Source of the DNA: Desulfuromonadaceae bacterium UBA2294
GTDB taxonomy: Bacteria; Desulfobacterota; Desulfuromonadia; Desulfuromonadales; UBA2294
Length of the DNA stretch: 43,941 nucleotides
Direction of reading: 5' to 3'
Assembly: GCA_002345625.1 (NCBI GenBank)
Contig: DDWE01000144.1
Location: 1 to 43,941 of the forward strand
Numbering within the stretch: position 1 is the stretch's first letter; each line of letters begins with the position of its first letter. The notes beneath the pieces were generated by a model. The model saw only the letters and a program-made list of their open reading frames with translations. It was not told where the DNA came from and did no database searches. The translations under genes were made by a program, and so were the position numbers. Positions 15,958 to 23,327 of this stretch are shown piece by piece.

Positions 15958-16344
15958 TCAGCCCTGTTCGTCGACGAAGGCCTGATAAGCGTCGGCGTCG
16001 AGCAGATCGTCAAGTTCAGCGGTGTCACTGAGGCGAATCTTGATCATCCAGCCATCTTCGTAAGCGGAGGTATTGATCAACTCCGGGGTGTCGGGCAGAT
16101 CTTCGTTGATCTCGACGACTTCACCGGAGACCGGTGAATAGACATCGGAGACCGCTTTGACCGACTCGACAACGCCGAACGACTTGCCGGCTTCGAGCAT
16201 GGCGCCAACTTCCGGCAGCTCGACAAAGACCACATCGCCAAGGGAGTCCTGGGCAAAATCGGTGATGCCGACCGTAACGATGTCGTCCTCAATCATGACC
16301 CACTCGTGCTCTTCGGTGTACTTCAACTCTTCTGGAAATTCCAT
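15958..16344 (-). CDS. gcvH: Glycine cleavage system H protein
   Basis: The lipoyl carrier that shuttles the aminomethyl group between P, T and L proteins. The start at 16344 has an AGGAGG site seven bases upstream; the frame continues 18 codons further but without such a site. The 128 residues are normal for the family. The lipoylated lysine is K63 in VVESVKAVSDVYSP, preceded by the acidic surface typical of GcvH. It lies 56 bases after gcvT and ahead of gcvPA in the order T-H-PA-PB. Confidence 0.97.
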   Translation of the reverse strand: MEFPEELKYTEEHEWVMIEDDIVTVGITDFAQDSLGDVVFVELPEVGAMLEAGKSFGVVESVKAVSDVYSPVSGEVVEINEDLPDTPELINTSAYEDGWMIKIRLSDTAELDDLLDADAYQAFVDEQG

Positions 16345-16400
16345 GATGACCTCCTGATCGTGCCGCTTGGACAGAATATCGTGCCGGACGGATACCACCG

Positions 16401-17486
16401 TCAGACAAATGGGGTTTTGACAATCTCGGCCGCCACACGCTTCTGGCGGATACCAATCTCAAGTTTTGTGCCGATGGCGGACTGCTCGGTTGCCACCAGG
16501 GCCAGAGCAATGCCGACCTTCAGTGACGGCGACATGGTGCCACTGGTGACGACCCCGATCACTGTGCCATCGGCGTAGACCGGGTAATCAGCTCTCGGCA
16601 CACCGGGCTCACACATACGGATACCGACCAGACGACGCGGAACGCCGCGCGTTTTCTGGTCAAGCAGAACGGTGCGACCGATAAAGGACGGCTTGTCCAG
16701 CTTGGTGATCCAGCCGATGCCGGCTTCCAACGGCGTGATCGCCTCGGAGAGTTCATGCCCATAAAGAGCATATTTTTTTTCCAGACGCAAGGTGTCTCGT
16801 GCGCCCAGACCGATCGGCACCAGCCCGTCCGGGGCACCGGCGGCGAGCAGTTCCTGCCAGAGGCGGGCGACCGCGTCGGCGGCGCAGTAGAGTTCAAAAC
16901 CATCTTCGCCGGTATAACCGGTACGCGAAATGATGGTCGGGATGCCGGCCACCGCCCCTTGCGCAAAGTGGTAATAAGTAATGGTCTCCAGATTGAGGTC
17001 AGTCAGGCGGGCGAGTATTGCCGCTGCCTTCGGCCCCTGCAGGGCAAGCTGACCAAAGGAATCACTGCGATTGGTCAGTTCGACATCGGAAAAATCCCCC
17101 TCGGACAAAACCTTCTGCATCCAGGCGAAATCCTTGTCGACATTCGACGCGTTGACACAGAACAGGTAGTGATCGGCAGCAAAACGATACAGGGTGACAT
17201 CATCAACCACCCCGCCATCCGGATAACAGAACGCCGAATACTGCACCTGGCCATCGACCAGAGTCGAGGCATCATTGATGGTCAGTTCCTGGATATAGGC
17301 CAGGGCACCGGCGCCACGCACCTCGATCTCCCCCATATGCGACACATCGAACAGACCGGCGGCACTGCGCACCGCCAGATGCTCGTCAATAACGCCGGTG
17401 TATTGAACCGGCATGTCCCAGCCGCCAAACGGGACCATGCGTGCGCCAAGATCACGGTGCAGCTGGTTCAACGGGGTCTTTTTCAT
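16401..17486 (-). CDS. gcvT: Aminomethyltransferase, glycine cleavage T protein
   Basis: Transfers the methylene group from aminomethyl-lipoyl GcvH to tetrahydrofolate, releasing ammonia, or the reverse during glycine synthesis. The start at 17486 (MKKTPLNQLH) is chosen because GAGG lies at a good distance; an in-frame ATG 21 bases upstream is less well placed. The 361-residue protein has the folate-binding T domain with the conserved MPVQY and VSHMGEI segments near the N-terminus, then the C-terminal barrel. It begins the gcv gene set. The upstream 431 bases hold repeats, and no clear promoter or glycine riboswitch is visible. Confidence 0.96.
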   Translation of the reverse strand: MKKTPLNQLHRDLGARMVPFGGWDMPVQYTGVIDEHLAVRSAAGLFDVSHMGEIEVRGAGALAYIQELTINDASTLVDGQVQYSAFCYPDGGVVDDVTLYRFAADHYLFCVNASNVDKDFAWMQKVLSEGDFSDVELTNRSDSFGQLALQGPKAAAILARLTDLNLETITYYHFAQGAVAGIPTIISRTGYTGEDGFELYCAADAVARLWQELLAAGAPDGLVPIGLGARDTLRLEKKYALYGHELSEAITPLEAGIGWITKLDKPSFIGRTVLLDQKTRGVPRRLVGIRMCEPGVPRADYPVYADGTVIGVVTSGTMSPSLKVGIALALVATEQSAIGTKLEIGIRQKRVAAEIVKTPFV

Positions 17487-17529
17487 GGTGTCCTCACTCT
17501 CATGCAATTAAAAACAAAGTATCAAGGGC

Positions 17530-17910
17530 TTTCACCACCCGTTCGCTGCGCTCACTGAAGAACACGAAGGGCACGAAGACAAATGGCGAATCTATTTAGA
17601 AAAATACACCAGAAAAAGCTTTTGGCTTTTCTGCGTATCTACTTCGCGCTACCAATAAACAATTCGATAAGGACATAAGCCATTTCACGCTCGTTTGCGT
17701 TGCTCACTCAAGCCGCAAAGGCGCAAAGAAAATCGTGGTCTATCGGGTTAACCTTCGCGTCTTTGCGGCTTTGCGTGAGACCAGATTTTGATTTAGACCG
17801 CAAGCTAATCAGCTGTCCCCGGGTTTAAATAGTTTCAGATTTTTCAATGAGACTCAGCTTGAGTCAAATGGATAACCAAATTAGCTTTTACCTTCGTGTT
17901 CTTGTGGTGA
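17530..17910. repeat. Nested intergenic inverted periodic repeats (block C)
   Basis: The 431-base gap between metF and gcvT carries two nested inverted pairs. The outer pair is GAACACGAAGG (17560-17570) and its exact complement (17891-17901); the left arm continues as a second CACGAAG unit. The inner pair is AGCCGCAAAG (17711-17720) and its exact complement (17761-17770), each extended by further CGCAAAG-like units. The arms are built of 7-9-base units, as in blocks A, B and D, but with different sequence. No gene is supported. Confidence 0.75.
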
Positions 17911-17917
17911 ACGTTTC

Positions 17918-18775
17918 TCAACCAGCCAGGATCTCCGGAATCCGCCCCTCGTGCCCGAGTGTCATCAGGTGCACGCCCTGACAGCAGTCACGGGTCACGG
18001 CGACCATCTCGCGGGCGATGAGCACCCCCTCATCCAGGGGTTTTGTCGCTTTCTCCAACCGCTCGATCAGAGCATCCGGGACATGCACACCGGGAATATT
18101 GGCGTTGAGAAAACGGGCCATACCGGCACTGCGCAGCAGCAGCACCCCGGCCAGCACCGGTCGACCCAGCGGCCTGGCCTCAGCCATAAAGCGCTCGACC
18201 TTGCCGGCATCAAACACGGCCTGGGTCTGAAAGAATGCCGCCCCCGACTCTACTTTTTTGCGATACTTCTGAAACATCAGTTCAAACGGTTCCATCTCCG
18301 GGCTGACCGCAGCGCCGGCAAAAAACGCCGGCACGCCATCGAGCTTTTTACCGCTCATATCGGTACCTGCCATCAGAGTATTGACCGCTTGCAGCAACTG
18401 CACAGAGTCGAGATCGAAGACCGAGCGGGCCTGGGGGTGGTCACCAAAACGGGCGTGGTCGCCTGAGAGCAGCAGCAGGTTCTCGATACCGAGTGCAGCG
18501 GCGCCAAGCAGATCGGACTGCAGCGCCATGCGGTTGCGGTCGCGACAGGTCAACTGCAGGATCGGCTCGATCCCGGCCTGCCGCAACAGCGTCGCCATCA
18601 CCAGCGGCGACAGGCGCATATTCGCCCCTTGGTTGTCGGTGACGTTGATCGCCGTCATCCCGGAGAGTTGCCGGGCGGTCTCCACTTCGGCGGCGACCTG
18701 CGTCCCTTTCGGCGGTGCAATCTCGGCGGTGACGACAAAAGTCCCGGCGGTCAGGCGTTCACGTAACTGTGACAT
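17918..18775 (-). CDS. metF: Methylenetetrahydrofolate reductase, MetF
   Basis: Interconverts methylene-THF and methyl-THF with an FAD cofactor. The 285 residues form the TIM barrel with the catalytic glutamate in TAEIAPPKG (near 18) and the folate/FAD residues in NVTDNQGAN. The protein is short, lacking any regulatory domain, and lies 15 bases after metV. That gene pairing defines the MetVF-type reductase of acetogens and other anaerobes, where MetV passes electrons from a non-NADH donor. The donor in this organism is not visible. It is the last gene of folD-metV-metF. Confidence 0.92.
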   Translation of the reverse strand: MSQLRERLTAGTFVVTAEIAPPKGTQVAAEVETARQLSGMTAINVTDNQGANMRLSPLVMATLLRQAGIEPILQLTCRDRNRMALQSDLLGAAALGIENLLLLSGDHARFGDHPQARSVFDLDSVQLLQAVNTLMAGTDMSGKKLDGVPAFFAGAAVSPEMEPFELMFQKYRKKVESGAAFFQTQAVFDAGKVERFMAEARPLGRPVLAGVLLLRSAGMARFLNANIPGVHVPDALIERLEKATKPLDEGVLIAREMVAVTRDCCQGVHLMTLGHEGRIPEILAG

Positions 18776-18790
18776 CAGTTCGTCCCCCGC

Positions 18791-19438
18791 CTAACGTTCA
18801 ACATTATGGCGTCCGGGCTTGCCCCGCCGGCCCCAGTTTTTCGGGGCAACAGTGCGGCCAAAGACTCCGGGGCGCCCTTGACGCTTGAGACGCTCGTAGA
18901 TTTCGTGCCAGGCACAGACAATGTCCGGATCGGTCTCGCAGCGGCCGTTCTCCATGCCACCGCAGGGGCCGTTGAGCAACCCCTTGGCACAGGTGGTTAC
19001 CGGGCAGATGCCGGCTGTCTCATTGAGGATGCAGTCACCACACAGGGAGCATTTCTCCTCATACTGGCCGAAACGGCGTACATTGCCAAGAAACAGCGAA
19101 TCGAGACCACCGACCACCCGTTTGTCAGTGTTGCTGGAGATTGACTGAATCCCCGAACCGCAAGCCAGAACCAGCAGGGCGTCAGCCTCATCCACCGCCT
19201 GACGATGGTGGCGCAGGTCACGACCGGCGCGCATGATATGACAGGCCTCGTCGATGACAACGCTGCCGGTGGCATCAATGCCGTCTTTGGCGAGGTTCTC
19301 CTGCATGCGGAACACTTCGTCCTCACCACCGGCCTTGCAGGCGGTGGCACAAGCACCGCAGCCGACAATAAAGACCCGCTGCATGCCGGAAAGGGCCTGC
19401 AGCAACTCCTCACGCTCTTTCTGTCGCGAAATGATCAT
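18791..19438 (-). CDS. metV: MetV, iron-sulfur partner of MetF
   Basis: The 215-residue protein matches the methylenetetrahydrofolate reductase C-terminal domain family, known as MetV in acetogens. Cysteine clusters are seen near the N-terminus (GCGACATACKAGG, then DEACH) and in the second half (CSLCGDCILNE, ICPVTTCAKG, GPCGG, GRCETD), enough for [4Fe-4S] and zinc sites. The short basic tail after residue 190 is not conserved. It starts five bases after the folD stop and precedes metF by 15 bases, so the three are one operon. Confidence 0.88.
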   Translation of the reverse strand: MIISRQKEREELLQALSGMQRVFIVGCGACATACKAGGEDEVFRMQENLAKDGIDATGSVVIDEACHIMRAGRDLRHHRQAVDEADALLVLACGSGIQSISSNTDKRVVGGLDSLFLGNVRRFGQYEEKCSLCGDCILNETAGICPVTTCAKGLLNGPCGGMENGRCETDPDIVCAWHEIYERLKRQGRPGVFGRTVAPKNWGRRGKPGRHNVER

Positions 19439-19443
19439 AAACC

Positions 19444-20298
19444 TTAACCGCGATCCCCTCGCCGCTTGGCACTCTCCAGAGTGTTGAACAGCAGCATGGT
19501 AATTGTCATCGGCCCGACGCCACCCGGCACCGGCGTAATGGCGGCGGCATTCTCAGAGGCGCCGGCAAAATCGACATCCCCGACCAGCTTCTTCTCGCCA
19601 ACCCGATTAACGCCGACATCAATGACCACCGCACCGGGCTTGATCCAATCGCCCTTGATCATCTCCGGACGGCCAACGGCAGCAATCACCACATCAGCGG
19701 AGCGGACTTTGGCCGGCAGGTCTTTGGTCCGCGAATGGCAGAGGGTGACCGTCGCATTCTCGGCCAGACACATCAACGCCACCGGCTTGCCGACGATATT
19801 GGAGCGACCGACAACGACGACCTCCTTGCCGTTGAGATCGACCCCTTCGGCTTCGAGCATCTTCATCACCCCGTAGGGGGTACAGGGGCGAAACAGGGGA
19901 TTACCGGTGACCAGACGCCCGACGTTGTAGGGGTGAAAGCCATCGACATCCTTGTCCGGGGAGATCGCTTCGAGGACCTTGCTTTCATTGATCTGCTGCG
20001 GCAGCGGCAACTGAACCAGAATACCGTCGATGCGCGGATCACGGTTCAACTCGTCGATCAGCGCCAGCAGTTGCGCTTCGGTGGTCTCGGCCGGCAGCTT
20101 GTGTTCATCAGAAAAGATACCGGTGTCGGCGCAGGCCTTCTCCTTCATCGAAACATAAACGCGACTGGCCGGATCTTCGCCAACCAATACCACCGCCAGG
20201 CCCGGCGTGACCCCCCCGGACTGCAATTGCTTGACCTCGGTCGCGATCACACCGCGCAGATCGGCTGCGATCTTCTTTCCGTCAATAATGTGTGCCAT
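19444..20298 (-). CDS. folD: Bifunctional methylene-THF dehydrogenase/methenyl-THF cyclohydrolase FolD
   Basis: Interconverts methylene-, methenyl- and formyl-THF with NAD(P). The start at 20298 has a GGAGATC site; the frame upstream of it runs through the promoter. The 284 residues show the active site pair Y48 and K52 (VYVSMKEK), the substrate segment QLPLPQQIN, the VDGFHPYNVGRL motif, the dinucleotide site VVGRSNIVGKP and the family signature PVPGGVGPMT. It heads the folD-metV-metF operon and supplies the methylene-THF used by MetF and by the gcv products downstream. Confidence 0.97.
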   Translation of the reverse strand: MAHIIDGKKIAADLRGVIATEVKQLQSGGVTPGLAVVLVGEDPASRVYVSMKEKACADTGIFSDEHKLPAETTEAQLLALIDELNRDPRIDGILVQLPLPQQINESKVLEAISPDKDVDGFHPYNVGRLVTGNPLFRPCTPYGVMKMLEAEGVDLNGKEVVVVGRSNIVGKPVALMCLAENATVTLCHSRTKDLPAKVRSADVVIAAVGRPEMIKGDWIKPGAVVIDVGVNRVGEKKLVGDVDFAGASENAAAITPVPGGVGPMTITMLLFNTLESAKRRGDRG

Positions 20299-20334
20299 GG
20301 TTTTGATCTCCTTCTCGATTGCAAACGCGTTCAG

Positions 20335-20363
20335 ACTATACGCAAGCAGTTTTTGAAAGTAAA
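20335..20363 (-). promoter_or_regulatory. Sigma-70 promoter for folD-metV-metF
   Basis: On the minus strand TTTACT (complement of 20358-20363) and TATAGT (complement of 20335-20340) are 17 bases apart. The predicted start near 20328 leaves a 30-base leader with the folD ribosome-binding site. Confidence 0.6.
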
Positions 20364-20383
20364 GATGTGCAAACAGAACCGGC

Positions 20384-21448
20384 TCAATTTTCACGGACCT
20401 GGGACAGCAATTCGGCCAGAAGCACGTCCCGTTCTTCGGCCGGACAATCGGCAAGCGCCTGCACCGCCAGGTAGAACTGCTTCATGTCACCATTTTTCTG
20501 CTGCAGCAACACCGTAAACGCCGGCAACAGGCGATAATAGGTCGACTCGGAGACAAACCGGGCATTATTCAGATCCTGATTCATCCAGTCGTCATAGCCG
20601 CTATAGCCGCCCCATTCGGTTTTGAGCCCGGCATACGTCCGGTGCATATCGGCAAACGTCGATACCTTGCAGGCCAGCTTCGCCTCCCGCGTTGTCTCGC
20701 AGCCGTAACACTCCGACAGGGCGACGCGGGTGCGACGGACCAGAGCCAGAAAAGCATCCTGTCGGTTGCGAACAGTGGCGGCCCAGGTGCGCTGGTCCTC
20801 GTCTCCATGCGTAGCGAGCCACCGACGCCCCCCCTCCAGCATCACCGTCTGGGCAAAAGCCTCGTTGAAGTCTGCATCGTCCTTGATGTACACCACCTGG
20901 TGCGCCAGCTCATGGACAATGACTTCTGCCAAAGCCCAATCGGGCAGATTGATAAAGGTATTGAGGACCGGGTCGGAGAACCAGCCCAGAGTCGAATAGG
21001 CAGGGACATCAGCGACATGCACATCGTAACCATCGTCGCGCAGACGCCGGGCATAAGCTTCGGCGGCATCGGCATGAAAATAACCCCGATAGGGGACGCA
21101 ACCGGCAAAAGGGAAGCACCAGGTCAAGGGGGACAGGGAATCCTCCGGCGCAGCGATGACACTCCAGACGACCGCATCGCGACCGACATCGGCATAGGTC
21201 GAAAAGCTGTCATTATCAGGCAAAAACAGCTCTGCGGTGGAAAAACGGCGGATGTCCTGCACAGTCTCCAGACGCTGGCGCAAGGCCGGCGCGGTCTGTG
21301 GATCCGCCAGAACCTTCGGAATAGACCGTCGCTGGGCCATGACATCCAGATGACCACGGATACTCTGCAGATAATAACCCGGTTCACCACACCCGCTTGT
21401 TCCAAGGAGCAAGCCAACAGCAACAAACAGGCGTAGAATCTGTTTCAT
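20384..21448 (-). CDS. Putative lipoprotein aminopeptidase (HExxH metallopeptidase)
   Basis: The 354-residue protein resembles the family annotated as putative aminopeptidase (pfam10023). The N-terminus is a lipoprotein-like signal (hydrophobic core, then TSGC at about 18-21), so it is probably anchored in the envelope. The zinc motif HELAH sits in a predicted helix near the middle, followed by ADFNEAFAQTVMLEGG, whose glutamate may be the third ligand. The start at 21448 gives this signal peptide; the frame extends 45 codons further upstream without support. It ends 85 bases before folD. The substrate is unknown. Confidence 0.78.
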   Translation of the reverse strand: MKQILRLFVAVGLLLGTSGCGEPGYYLQSIRGHLDVMAQRRSIPKVLADPQTAPALRQRLETVQDIRRFSTAELFLPDNDSFSTYADVGRDAVVWSVIAAPEDSLSPLTWCFPFAGCVPYRGYFHADAAEAYARRLRDDGYDVHVADVPAYSTLGWFSDPVLNTFINLPDWALAEVIVHELAHQVVYIKDDADFNEAFAQTVMLEGGRRWLATHGDEDQRTWAATVRNRQDAFLALVRRTRVALSECYGCETTREAKLACKVSTFADMHRTYAGLKTEWGGYSGYDDWMNQDLNNARFVSESTYYRLLPAFTVLLQQKNGDMKQFYLAVQALADCPAEERDVLLAELLSQVREN

Positions 21449-21616
21449 AATGGTGCCAACTGCATCAAAAGGAATAAGACGTGACGCACGAATTGTACGC
21501 ATCCAAGGCAAATCGCGGCAACGAAAAAAGCGGATATCTGAATAAAAGCCAGACAGAAACGGGCCGCGGCGTCGATGACACACACGGCCCGGCAGGAAAA
21601 GCTGACGCGATAAAGA

Positions 21617-21865
21617 TTATTCGTTGGACGCCTTCGGACAACCGGCGCACCCACCACCGGTGGCAGCACCATCACAAGCGGGCGCTTTCGCACCATAACC
21701 CTGATCGTACCAGCCCCCACCTTTCAGGGAAAAGGCTGTCTGCGAGATCATCTTCTCCACTGCGCCGCCACAGGCCCGGCAGGTGCTGATCGGAGCATCG
21801 GAAAACTTCTGGATCGCCTCAAAAACAAGACCGCACGCTTTGCACTGATATTCGTAAACCGGCAT
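21617..21865 (-). CDS. FmdB-family zinc ribbon protein
   Basis: A small protein of 82 residues beginning MPVYEYQCKACGLVFE, the FmdB signature. Two CxxC pairs (CKAC at 8-11 and CRAC at 33-36) form a zinc ribbon. The tail is Gly/Ala-rich with further cysteines (CDG, CAGC) that could bind metal. FmdB was named as a regulator of formamide genes, but the function of this wide family is not established. A GGAGG site precedes the start. It is 168 bases upstream of the lipoprotein peptidase gene on the same strand. Confidence 0.88.
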   Translation of the reverse strand: MPVYEYQCKACGLVFEAIQKFSDAPISTCRACGGAVEKMISQTAFSLKGGGWYDQGYGAKAPACDGAATGGGCAGCPKASNE

Positions 21866-21979
21866 TTGCTACCTCCGTGGAAAGTTCGGCGGTAATCTAA
21901 TGACTTAACCGGCTTTTGTCAAGCCCTGCCGGCAGCTTCAGCTGAGCGGCTCCCTTGAACGCACAATACGAACAGGTGC

Positions 21980-22008
21980 TTGAAATATCTTGAATTTCAT
22001 GCTAATTT
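21980..22008 (+). promoter_or_regulatory. Sigma-70 promoter for the outer-membrane protein gene
   Basis: TTGAAA (21980-21985) and TAATTT (22003-22008) are spaced by 17 bases. The predicted start near 22015 gives a leader of about 53 bases before the ATG at 22068. Confidence 0.6.
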
Positions 22009-22067
22009 GCCGAAAATTTACCGGTTTTAATAGCAGCGAACACATCCAATTCATGCGGAGGATTTTT

Positions 22068-22688
22068 ATGTGCAGATTTATGTTTGTTCTGGTCCTTGCC
22101 ATTTGCTTCGCCGCCACCCCTGCCCTGGCCGGGAAATACGATGAAGATGTCGCACGGCCCTACCTGACCTTGAGCGGTGGCGTCAGCAAGGTGTACGGTG
22201 TCGATTTTGACAACGTTTCGACTGTCAACAGCTATCGCCTGACCACCGACTATGGCTACAACGGCATGGTCGCTGCGGGCCTCGCCTACAGGGTCGGTCG
22301 TATCGAGCTCTCCGGCGGCTACCGTTATCTGAAAAACGACGAAATTAAAATTAATGGGGCACCGGCAATCCCGGCTAGTGGCAACGTCGATGCCTACGAT
22401 CTGCTGCTCAGCGTCTTTTACGATTTCAACAGTGACGGCACCCTCTCCCCCTATTTCGGTGGTGGCGTTGGTGCAGCCCGCGTCAACCTTAACGATGGAA
22501 CCATCAACAAAAAGGACATCGGTTTCGCCTACCAGCTCGGTGCCGGCATCAACCTGAATATGAGTAAAAGTTTCGCCATCGATCTCGGCTACCGCCTGCT
22601 CGGCGTCACCAACCTTGATTATGGCGCGGTCAAGATGGACGGTATCCTGTTTCACAACGCCAATATGGGTTTGCGCTTCCTGTTCTGA
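22068..22688 (+). CDS. Outer-membrane beta-barrel protein (OmpA/OmpW-like, 8 strands)
   Basis: The start at 22068 follows GGAGGA by five bases and gives a signal peptide (residues 1-22, ending PALA); the upstream in-frame extension is not supported. The mature 184 residues alternate polar and aromatic positions in about eight amphipathic strands (YLTLSGGVSKVY, IELSGGYRYL, YDLLLSVFYDF, LSPYFGGGVGAARV, AYQLGAGINL, FAIDLGYRLL) and end in the terminal phenylalanine (GLRFLF) used by the BAM complex. There is no peptidoglycan-binding OmpA C-domain. Role unknown. It is a single-gene unit with promoter and terminator. Confidence 0.85.
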   Translation: MCRFMFVLVLAICFAATPALAGKYDEDVARPYLTLSGGVSKVYGVDFDNVSTVNSYRLTTDYGYNGMVAAGLAYRVGRIELSGGYRYLKNDEIKINGAPAIPASGNVDAYDLLLSVFYDFNSDGTLSPYFGGGVGAARVNLNDGTINKKDIGFAYQLGAGINLNMSKSFAIDLGYRLLGVTNLDYGAVKMDGILFHNANMGLRFLF

Positions 22689-22712
22689 TGAAGGCCACAC
22701 AGATTCGATTGC

Positions 22713-22750
22713 AAGCGGGCCGGCGTTTATGCCGGCCCGCTTTTCTTTAC
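22713..22750 (+). terminator. Rho-independent terminator
   Basis: A 12-bp GC-rich stem (22713-22724 with 22731-22742) with the loop GTTTAT is followed by TTTTCTTT. It ends the outer-membrane protein transcript. Confidence 0.9.
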
Positions 22751-22771
22751 CCGAATAGCATTCATTTTCCT

Positions 22772-22799
22772 TTTACCTTTTCCCTTAATCCATTATCCT
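22772..22799 (+). promoter_or_regulatory. Possible promoter for selC
   Basis: TTTACC (22772-22777) and TATCCT (22794-22799) are 16 bases apart, each matching consensus at four of six positions. The start would lie about 12 bases before the tRNA 5' end. Confidence 0.35.
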
Positions 22800-22817
22800 G
22801 CGACAAGAGCTCTCTTC

Positions 22818-22913
22818 GGGGGTAGTTCGCAGTCTGGTGACGTGCCCGGTCTTCAAAACCGGTGGGGGGCGTATCCCGTCCCTGGTGGGTTCGATTCCCA
22901 TCTGCCCCCGCCA
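22818..22913 (+). tRNA. selC: Selenocysteine tRNA (anticodon UCA)
   Basis: A 96-base tRNA with the features that set tRNA-Sec apart: an 8-bp acceptor stem (GGGGGTAG pairing with CTGCCCCC), a 5-bp T-stem around TTCGATT, a long GC-rich variable arm (about 22863-22881) and the anticodon TCA (22853-22855) in the loop CTTCAAA closed by CCGGT/ACCGG. Discriminator G and an encoded CCA (22911-22913) complete it. It is charged with serine by seryl-tRNA synthetase and converted by SelA, encoded 415 bases downstream, using selenophosphate from SelD. Confidence 0.97.
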
Positions 22914-22967
22914 AAATCTGCCATTGGCGGCCGACCCTTTTTAATGCTGGTCGCAAAAGGAGGAGCC

Positions 22968-23240
22968 ATGCTCCCACCCAAACAGCACAAAGCCTATTGC
23001 GCCTTTTACGACAGCGTGCGCGACACGTCAATTCTCGACCAACGAACATCGACGATCGTCGGGTTGTCCGCCGCCATGGCCTGCGGCTGTGACCCCTGAG
23101 TAGAACACTACCTTGGCGTCGCCAGGGATGAGCAGATCAGTGACAGCGAAATCGGGGCGATTCAGGGGATCGTCATGGCCGTTACCGCCGGCAAGGTCAA
23201 CGCGACGATGCGGCGTCTACACCCGCCCGACAAAAAATAG
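22968..23240 (+). CDS. AhpD-like selenoprotein with CxxU motif (in-frame TGA = Sec44)
   Basis: Read with the TGA at 23097-23099 as Sec, one frame of 90 residues runs from an ATG with a strong AAGGAGG site to a TAG at 23238-23240. The product matches the carboxymuconolactone decarboxylase/AhpD fold: the segment C41-D-P-U44-V-E-H47 aligns with the CxxCxxxH redox site, with Sec replacing the second cysteine, followed by the conserved xxxARDEQISDSEI helix. A stem-loop suited to SECIS function begins 11 bases after the TGA. The gene sits between tRNA-Sec and selA. It is probably a thiol-disulfide or peroxide-linked reductase; the substrate is unknown. Read conventionally it would be a truncated 43-residue product. 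Confidence 0.87.
23111..23127 (+). promoter_or_regulatory. Putative SECIS stem-loop of the AhpD-like gene
   Basis: CCTTGGC (23111-23117) pairs with GCCAGGG (23121-23127) around a GTC apex. It starts 11 bases after the TGA codon, close to the spacing of the apical SECIS stem in characterised bacterial selenoprotein mRNAs, where SelB binds. Confidence 0.65.
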
Positions 23241-23265
23241 CGGCACCCTTTCCATCGGGTGCCGC
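23240..23265 (+). terminator. Hairpin after the AhpD-like gene, weak terminator
   Basis: A 9-bp perfect stem (GCGGCACCC with GGGTGCCGC) overlaps the last base of the TAG stop. Only a short mixed tract follows rather than a T-run, so it may be a leaky terminator or an mRNA 3'-end stabiliser before selA. Confidence 0.5.
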
Positions 23266-23327
23266 TCATTCCGTCGCGACAGGGCCATCACCAGCCCGGC
23301 GCCGGATCAGGATGAGGGACTCGCAGC

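Noticed and set aside
17487..17917. Glycine riboswitch ahead of gcvT
   Set aside because: Read on the minus strand, the gap shows repeats but not the paired conserved cores of a glycine aptamer.
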